From NCBI GenBank assembly GCA_028641055.1, contig CM054061.1, positions 119,089,712-119,153,711 on the forward strand: 64,000 nucleotides of DNA. The letters are read 5' to 3'. The DNA is from Alopecurus myosuroides (taxonomy: Eukaryota; Streptophyta; Magnoliopsida; Poales; Poaceae). Made by a program: the position numbers and the translations under genes. This document shows positions 56,497 to 64,000 of the stretch, in pieces (the first letter of the stretch is position 1; each line of letters starts with the position of its first letter). The notes under the pieces were generated by a model. It did no database searches and had not been told where the DNA came from. It worked only from the letters and a program-made list of their open reading frames with translations.

Positions 56497-59206
56497 TTGG
56501 CCCTGATGTGGGGTAAACACTTGGCTAATAGGACTGTGTTGATACATATTGTTAACAAAGAGTCTCGACAAAAGAGGATTGCTAATATCGGACATTCATG
56601 TACAGTAAGAAGTACCGGCACTGAGAAGCTCCTTCTTGAGTACGATACAGAGGTTAGCGATGAGGAGAACTTAGAATTAGAGGGAGAAGACGATTTTGCT
56701 ACAGCATATTATGATGTCGATGAGATAGAATATCTAGATGTGTCTGCTGATCCTAGCAGGATGGAAAGAAGGGAATATTTGGTTGATCCCAACTTTGAGC
56801 ATGAATATGACACTGATTCGTATGAGGAGGCTGAAGATGAGGAAATGGGTTCCAAATATGACGATGAACATGAACATGACATGTCAATCATACACTTTGA
56901 CAAGGAAAAACCCTACAATTGACGAGGGAAATTTTTTTAGAAGTGTGGAGAAATGAAAATATTTAGTTGCTACTTTCGCAATAAAAGTTGGGTATAAGTA
57001 TATCACTAAAAAGAGTGACCAAAAAAGACTAAGGGTGCATTGCAGGGAAAACAAAGTGTGTAATTGGAGATTACATGCATCTCCAATGTGGGGTGGATAC
57101 CCATTTCAGGTTGTAATTTTTATTGCAATATATTCTCATATTTATATCCTTTTCAGTAAATATGTGATGAAATTTAATAACATTCCAATGCACATCAAGG
57201 TGAACACTCGGATACACAATTCTCATAACACGGCTTTAAGTGAGAAAATTAGACCCGCCTCAACAAAGTGGATTGCTACAACTGTATCTTATTGGGTGAG
57301 GGAGGATCATACAATTGGAGCATCTGAACCGAGGAAGAAGCTGCAGGACAAGTTCAATGTGCTCATTCCATACCACGGAGTTTTCGATGGGAAGGAGATG
57401 GCTTTGGACATGATTCAAGGAAAGTGGAATGACACTTTCCACTTGTTGAATACTTTCAAAGCAGAGGTTGAGAATGCATCACCTGGGAGTGTTGTTGACA
57501 TCGACTATGAGTTAGTAAGAGGAAAAATAAAAGTTTCAAGGGGGGAGAAATATAATATAGCAGATAAGAGATTCTTCCGTAGATGTTTTGCGTCTGTGAA
57601 GACATGCTGGAAGGGGTTTCTGGACGGCTGTAGGTTATACTTGGCAATAGACTCAACTTCGTTGATAGGAAAGTTCAGAGGACAGCTTGCTACAGCTTAT
57701 GCTGTAGACGCACATAATTGGTTGTTTCCCGTAGGTTATGCTATAATTGAGGGTGAATCTAGTGAAAGTTGGACATGGTTCATGCAGAGTCTTCGTAGAG
57801 TGATAGGACACACTCAAGGCTTGGTGATACATACTGATGCATGCAATGGGCTAGAAAATGGTGTGATGTGGTCTTTCCTGGGGTTCAGCACAGAGAATGC
57901 ATGAGGCGCCTCTCCAATAATTTTATGCGAAAATTCAAAAGAAAATTCTTTGACCATAACTTGTGGTCAGCTGCGCACACATACACCTAGGATAGGCATT
58001 TTTTTGTTAAAATCAATTGTATGCGCATCCAAAGGTTAAAGATTATGTTCAGAAACATGAAACCAAACTATGGTCTAGAAGCAAGTTTGGTGACTTAAGC
58101 AAGATGGATTATGTCTGTAACAATTTGCCAGATAGTTTCAATTCAAATATTAGTGACCTTGGATTGCTAACACTGGTTCTTTTGTTAGATGCAATAAGAC
58201 AGGCCATAACGGTGAAGATTGATTTAAGGCATAGAATATGTGAAAGAAAGCTTGTAGGGCACAAAATAGTGCCAAAGGTAGTTTTCTTACTGAATCAAAG
58301 GACCACGACAATGAGAGATATACATATGGGGATGGTTAAGAGTTCTAATACCCTGGCTGAGGTTTATGAAACTCAGAAGGATGGAATTGAAAGGAGTTAT
58401 CCTGTAGACATTGCAAATAGGATATGTGCATGCAGAAAGGTCATAATGTCTGCCAATTTCACTAACACTGGTTCTTTTGTCAGATGCAATACGACATGCC
58501 ATAATGTTGAGGATTGATTTAAGGCATATAATATGTGCAAGAAAGTTTGTAGGGCACAAAATAGTGCCAAAGGTGGTTTTCTTACTTAATCAAAGGACTA
58601 GGGCAATGAGAGATATACAGATGAGGATGGTTAGGAGTTCTAATACCCTGGTTGGGATTTATGAAACTCATAAGGATGGAATTGAAAGGAGGTATCCTGT
58701 AGACATTGCAAAAAGGAGTTGTGCATGCAGAAAGTGGCAGTTAACTGGTCTGCCTTGTCACCATGCAATTTTCTTTATCTTAGCTCTGAGGGGTGATGGT
58801 GCGGATATTGAAGAGTTTGTTGACGACTATTTTTCTGTTGCCAAGTTCTCCGCAACATATGCGGAAAATATACCTGCAATGAGATATCCAAATGATTGCG
58901 AAACAGTCAGTCCAGGTTCAAACTTGAACCACCAATTTTGAGGAGACCACGTGGAAGGCCTAGGAATTTTAATCTGAGGCCTCCCAGTCCCATGATAAAG
59001 GTTCTAGGTTAGGAGTACGGAACAACAAATGCAAAGGGTGCGGTGGATTTGGACGTGTCAAAAGGTTATGTGAGAACCGTGTTATACATGAAGTGCAGGA
59101 CATGCATTATATGCACGATGATGAAGTCCATGATCATCAGCTGCATAAAATGCAGCATATGTACCACGATAATCAAGCGCATGGTTATGTAGTGCAGGAA
59201 ATTTAG
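56497..59206 (+). pseudogene. MULE-2 transposase with internal duplication and His-rich tail
   Basis: Acidic N-terminus (56497-56922), then a MuDR-type plant DNA-binding segment at about 56960-57110 (CRENKVCNWRLHASPMWGG). The catalytic core is at about 57590-57870: RFFRRCFASVKTCWKGFLDG, YLAIDSTSLIGKFRGQLATA, NWLFPVGYAIIEGESSESW and VIHTDACNGL. After a frame change come QHRECMRRLSNNF and LWSRSKFGDLSKMDYVCNN. A 296-bp duplicated part follows (58167-58462 and 58463-58740). A SWIM finger CACRKWQLTGLPCHH is at about 58720-58760. Then an AT-hook-like RRPRGRPRN, a knuckle CKGCGGFGRVKRLC and a histidine-rich end to TAG at 59204. Frameshifts and stops make it non-functional. Terminal inverted repeats not found. 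Confidence 0.82.
58167..58740 (+). repeat. Direct tandem duplication inside the MULE-2 transposase
   Basis: Two copies begin CTAACACTGGTTCTTTTGT(T/C)AGATG at 58167 and 58463. They run about 275-296 bp with roughly 88% identity by eye. The first copy ends within the SWIM motif (CACRK), and the second continues through it. Confidence 0.9.
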
Positions 59207-60624
59207 GATTTTCCGAACTACAAAAATTGCGGACATCACCTGAACCCTCCTTGTCGGAGAAAGTGAGTACACATGAATGGAGGCAGAAAAAGAAATGTCT
59301 ATCAATTTCACCTCTGTATTTGTTAACATATGAAGTGTATGTATGAGCTATGTTTGACAATCTCTTTCTTTTCAACCAATTGACATTTTATATATTTGTT
59401 TCTGATCTACGAGTTTGAGAGATGGATTGCGAAGAAAAGAAGATGGGAAAGAAGCAAAATAAGGCATAATGGGGATTATTCTGAATTTTATGTTGACCTA
59501 AAGTACGCGATTGAACTATGAAAATGTAATTTCAGTACGTACGCCATAGTGAAATTCATTGTATCAATTTATTTTAGTTTATTCATATTTAGTTTTTTGC
59601 TTACTCTGGGTCGGATCCCTCCCAATAATCCGGACCGCCCAGATGAACTTTGTGAAAAACATATTGTGATGACTGCCATTTGGAAATATTTTATCGGGTT
59701 GTACAATATAATTTCAGATTATATACTCCTATTATGACACCATTCCAAAGGAAATTGAATTCTGACAAGTTCGACATGTTTCTTTCAATTTTATGTATTT
59801 AATCACCGATAGAAATTTTTAGGAGCTACAAAAGGAGGACCTTGTTTTTAATTAAAACTAGTCAATATTAACGGTATGCAAAAGTATGTGCACGATACGA
59901 TCCGAACAATGATAATAATAAAAATATGAGTCTTGGTTTTGCTACTCTAGAGTGTAAGGTTTCGACCCTAAACCCGGGGACTTCAAGCCAAATCTACCAC
60001 CTGCCATTTCAACTTACCGTATTGGCTTGTAAAAATTTATTTCAGCTTATATACCCATATTATGAAATAAGCCCAAAGGAAATTGAATTATAATATTTTT
60101 TACAATTTATTAAAAATTTCTAACGTGCTATAAAAATGTCCCAGAGTGCCAAGGTTTATTGGACCTTCCGAAGTACACAAAACCGAATAAGACCGGACCA
60201 ACTGACTCAGCCGACTCGTATCAATGGCACATCCCCAAAATCCTCCCTGGCGCCATGCTATTTCTTACCGGGTAAAACCCTATCTCCCTGCAATATTCTA
60301 GGATACTCTTGACGAGGCCCACGCGACGGTAGCGCAAACAGTCTGAGAAATTGTGGTACACCATCGCATCCTCACAGTACCTACTCCCGTAGAGTCGTGG
60401 AAAATTGGGGTTGTGCCATCATCACGCCTCGCCGCAGAGCTTCAGTGCCCCGTCCCGTCAAAGTAAAGATCGCAATAGATTCTCCACATCTCCCATGTCC
60501 CTCCCCTTCCCTATTTATCTCCCCGCCCCCCCCAAATCGAACGGATTCTCATTCTAGCAGCACCACCACCATCTCCTCCTCCAAGTACGAAAGCACACCA
60601 GCAGCAGCTATTCTCCTCATCGCA
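59207..60624. repeat. Intergenic stretch with a ~330-bp-spaced direct repeat
   Basis: TTTCAG(A/C)TTATATAC(T/C)C(C/A)TATTATGA...CCAAAGGAAATTGAATT occurs near 59715 and again near 60043. The rest is AT-rich until about 60250. From 60480 a CT-rich stretch with TATTTAT at about 60511 looks like the promoter and leader of the next pseudogene. Confidence 0.6.
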
Positions 60625-60983
60625 ATGGTCGTGTTCGTCCTCCCACCCACCGTCGAGGAGTTGCTCTGCCCCCCTAGAATGGACGAAAATGACCGCCTTC
60701 CGGTCTAGGCCTTCTCCTACTATAGGCACCCATACATCATGGCCGACGCGTTCCTCCGTGCCAGCTTCAACTACCACCACACCCCGGCCACCCTCGGTGC
60801 GAGCTGGATGTGTACCCGACATGCTTAGCAATGGTTGTGCGGTTCGACAAACCGGTCAACGCCCGCATTCTGTACAACCGCGGTTTCCTTTTCGGCAGCA
60901 AGATGATCGTCTTCACTCGCGCCAATATCTTCCCCAACTACGATGACTCCTTCTCGAGGGGCCGCTTCATTCATACCTTGTAA
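60625..60983 (+). pseudogene. Grass hypothetical gene family, decayed copy 2
   Basis: The ATG at 60625 opens MVVFVLPPTVEELL, and the frame meets TAG at 60706-60708, then continues AFSYYRHPYIMADAFLRASF. After a frameshift near 60800 it reads ELDVYPTCLAMVVRFDKPVN, RILYNRGFLFGSKMIVFT and SRGRFIHTL, ending at TAA 60981-60983. The same blocks occur at 44985-45335. It may be the N-terminal half of the gene whose other half follows at 61586. Confidence 0.5.
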
Positions 60984-61585
60984 AACGGGCCGATGCGGGC
61001 GCAGCACGGGGCATCGACGTCGGCGAAAGGGTATGCGTAGGCGCGGAGAGGCGGCGGGAGGCGCATGGAGCCGACGTACGGGCTGGCGAACGAGGAGCTG
61101 CAGATGGCGCCTGCTAGCGCGCCATTTACGACTGGCTATGAGGTTTAGTTTAAATTCCAGGTTTTATGTGTGCGTGTGTTTGGGGTGTCACCTGAAAGCT
61201 GTTCTTGGGTCGTGTATTTTGGGTCTTCTGTAAGCTCCTCCTGCTAGTACTAAAAACTGCGCCTCTTAGGGTTAGCTTTTGCTATAAATTTATGTTGTTA
61301 TGTGTAATCTTTGAAGAAACTGTCTCGGGTTATGCACTGCTAATTCGGTTAAGTGTGGCATCTCGGAACATTATGTTTACGTTCTACATATATAAAACTT
61401 ACATGAAAAAGGCAGCATTTGAAAGGTGGACAATCCACACGAAAATCCGAACTATACGGAGTTATGGCTAGAAATAGCCGTTGGTCTAGCCATTGCGCGG
61501 CCATTTGCCTATTTATTCCCCACCTTGTTCGACACAAATCTGGAATTTCAACCTTACTAGAGACTATCTGATCCTCGTCGCCGAC

Positions 61586-62224
61586 ATGGCCGGATTCAAT
61601 CACTTCCTGGAGGAGCCGTGGATGGAAGGAGACCCGGCTAAGCTGCCGCCATTTGGGTGGTGTGTCATGTCTAGCAACCAAGCCATGGCATCCATGGAGC
61701 TACATTATGTAGGCACGCTCTCGCCGGTCGAGTGCTAGGGTCACGACCTCCAATCTCGCCGGCCGACATCGTGGTCAATCTTGGCACACAATGCTCCATC
61801 CTCGAGAGCCAAGATCTCGTCGACGTGTGTGCGCCGCCCGACGATTTCTTCCTGCGGTTCCAGTCAGCCGACGACTGCGGACGCGTCTTCCACACCTCGA
61901 CAACTTTCATGTGTCGCGACGCGGCCATCAGTTTCTCCTGTTGGCATAAGGCCTATGGCGGCACGATCGGAGCTTGGCTATCTATGCACGCTAAGCTTCG
62001 ACGAGATCCCTTTCCACGCCAGGGAGACGGAGGCGGTGAACCTGCTCGTCAACAACCTCGGCGGCGAGGTTGTGGAGGTGCTGCCAGCCTCGGACATGTG
62101 GTCCATGGAGGTCAAGGCATGGATGAAGGGCCCGTGCAGTATCCCAAAGGTGTACCCCGTAGATATCCCGCAACCGATGACCGGTGACCCTATATCTGTG
62201 TCGCCTCGATCCTCGCCGGAGTGA
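61586..62224 (+). pseudogene. Grass hypothetical gene (DUF4283-like?), frameshifted
   Basis: ATG 61586 gives MAGFNHFLEEPWMEGDPAKL and PPFGWCVMSS. After a frame change: VVNLGTQCSILESQDLVDV, PPDDFFLRFQSADDCGRVF, CRDAAISFSCWHKAYGG. After another change near 61975: YLCTLSFDEIPFHARETEAV, NLLVNNLGGEVVEVLPASDM and CSIPKVYPVDIPQP. The flow is that of a grass-expanded family I loosely associate with DUF4283. At least two frameshifts. 62225-63146 holds only low-complexity and leader-like sequence, with a C/T-rich block at 62640-62830. Confidence 0.5.
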
Positions 62225-63175
62225 ATGCGCTCGTACACCCACATGATCTTCATCCATATAGTGTAGGTTGTCGACGGTGGGCTGATCATCACCGACAATC
62301 CGTGTCGTCGTTCAAGCAATGGCGGCGAACACGCCTTTAGCGGAAGATCCGGCGAAGTAACATTCTGATCGACGTTGGTTTCATGTAATGAATAATCCGT
62401 GTATTGCAATTTTCACCCGAATTATCAATAAATATATGACGACAATGCGCCGAGTCCTTGGGAAATGGTCTTCAGTCAACACACTTACAATATCCTGGTC
62501 AATGCGACCGCCACGGTCAACAAAATATCTGGAGCACACACATATGTTCGGACGACACGATTTTTTTTTTGTTTTGGCGCCTTTTTTTTCATCCTCGCAG
62601 TTTCCCCCTCACTCTAATTCGAATTTGGGACTCGACTAGGGCACACATTTCATTATTTTCATCTCTTCCCCTCTACACCGCCCCGGCAGCCTACCTTTCC
62701 CAACTCACTGTGTCGCCCCTTCCCTTACGACAGAGTCGCGCCGTCGCCAACCCCACGCCGGCCGCACCCCCTCTCCTCCTCCTCTCCACCGTCTCATTGG
62801 ACCCAACGTACTCTCCTCCCCGTTAATGATATGTGATTTCTTCGGATCTATGAAGTATAGAAGGGTGGATCTAATTTGATCTATCATTCATTTCGTACCT
62901 CTAATTTTTTGGAGGATCACTGCCTATTCTGCCACAACACTGAAGGCCCGGGCGACTTGAAAAACGAAGGAAAAAAGGTCCAGTTTTTTTATACGTATTC
63001 CTGAGGACAAGTATTAGATGGTACATATTGGTTCACCAGGTGCTCGCATATCATTTGTTGCTTAACTACCATCCGAATAACAGTTCAACACAAATGGATT
63101 ATGTGTCTCAAAATTTTGGTTTGTTAAAATCGATATTTGACTTCTATTGATGTTGTTTGTTCGTTGTTGTGGCAG

Positions 63176-63596
63176 GAAACGGGTAAATAACACAACTAGG
63201 GATGAAATGAATATTGTGATTGCAGATGGATTTCTATATAAATTTGTTCTTGAGAAAGAAGAGTACACCACAAAGATAACTCGTGCAGACTGGGACGACC
63301 TTGTCAAGCACTACTACGGATTACACTACTTTGATAAGATATTGCTGGATTTGGATCACCATGAATTCTTCAAAGCTACTATACTTGACCACTCCAACGC
63401 AGACAAGGACATGCTCGTTCAACCAGGTTATATATATACAATATCCTCTATCTATAAAGGCAAGTACAGATCTATAGACATGTATGCAGATGTATATTTT
63501 ACTAACATTAATTGTAATGTATCATATACAGATCTACAAGTCAATGTGTTTCAGTATCCGTTAGCTATGCAAGGTAACGAAATTAACAATCAATAG
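63176..63596 (+). CDS. Unrecognised exon or ORF, acidic/aromatic
   Basis: A splice acceptor-like TTGTTGTGGCAG ends at 63175. The frame that follows stays open to TAG at 63594-63596: NNTTRDEMNIVIADGFLYKF, EEYTTKITRADWDDLVKHYY, DKILLDLDHHEFFKATILDH and MYADVYFTNINCNVSYTDL. The AATATT-rich codon use differs from the H3 gene. The composition looks protein-like, but I recognise no family; a C-terminal part of a larger intron-containing gene is possible. 63597-64000 is AT-rich with nothing seen. Confidence 0.4.
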
Positions 63597-64000
63597 TTGA
63601 TGCGTAATTCATGTTTGTTGTTATTAGTTTCTTCAGAATTACAACATCGTACTACATAGCTAGCTATTAATTTAAAATGTTGTAGTTTTTTCCTTATTTT
63701 GTAGAATACGCAGAAGTACTTGATTGTTTCTAATGCAATGAGTCATTGTCGTCACTGCGTTCCAAACATCTATAAAAAAATATTGATTTCGCTAGAATCA
63801 CTATCAACATTTGGATTTTTGTATTGTCCATAAGGTTGCAGAACATGAACATTGGGGGTGTTACACTAGTAATTAACAACCTAATTAGTCAAACTCAAAT
63901 GCACATTCACATATTTGAATTCTACGTGCAACATCATTGATTTGTTTGGTTCAATTTGCAGAAGATTGGAAATGGATTTCATCAACATTTTAGCATCCCC

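Noticed and set aside
63864..63869. Second CACTAG as the other end of a CACTA element starting at 55192
   Set aside because: Same palindromic core but no shared subterminal repeats or 3-bp target duplication could be shown.

Overview
The window is nuclear DNA from a grass, most likely Triticeae (wheat, barley or rye relatives). The reasons are a GC3-rich intronless histone H3 gene, LTR retrotransposon types I recognise from Triticeae, deep nesting of retroelements, and small degenerate grass gene families. The Triticeae assignment is inference; no species call is made.

Layout. 1-2.2 kb: histone H3 (81-491, +) and a 3' flank with a diverged duplication. 2.2-23.7 kb: a minus-strand nest. A Copia element (2215-5286 plus 21821-23686) is split by a gag/pol-less LTR element (LARD-A, 5287-21820, TSD GTGGC). 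Its 5' LTR is split by a very young Tat-type Ty3/gypsy element (Tat-1, 11813-21777, TSD AGCAT, 478-bp LTRs that look identical). 23.7-44.06 kb: a decayed chromovirus-like gypsy element (+) carries a 3.4-kb solo-LTR-like insertion (24959-28373, TSD TCCAT). It is then cut by a second LARD (LARD-B, from 30078, +), whose LTR is split by a second young Tat element (Tat-2, 30938-41601, TSD GGGTT, LTRs differing by two substitutions and a G-tract). 44.06-48.4 kb: small decayed genes, a GRF-type zinc-finger gene (minus), tandem repeats and a ~60-bp plastid rpoC2 fragment. 48.4-55.2 kb: a minus-strand MULE transposase split by a 5'-truncated LINE, then a Tat-type gag-protease fragment. 55.2-64 kb: a possible CACTA terminus, a second MULE (+) with an internal 296-bp duplication, decayed grass gene families and an unrecognised ORF.

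The most interesting system is the pair of related Tat elements. Tat-1 keeps gag and protease but lost reverse transcriptase, both RNases H and integrase. Tat-2 lost gag in frame but keeps protease to integrase, with one in-frame stop. Both are recent insertions, so both probably moved using proteins supplied in trans. Both also carry, on the strand opposite to gag-pol, a multi-exon gene with its own TATA-like promoter and conserved splice sites. In Tat-2 my reconstruction of this gene is open through every coding exon (about 876 codons); in Tat-1 one exon carries a one-base frame error. A retrotransposon whose genomic RNA is antisense to a spliced, conserved, convergently transcribed gene is the observation most worth following.

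All family names rest on motifs read by eye. No database search, alignment program or splice predictor was run.
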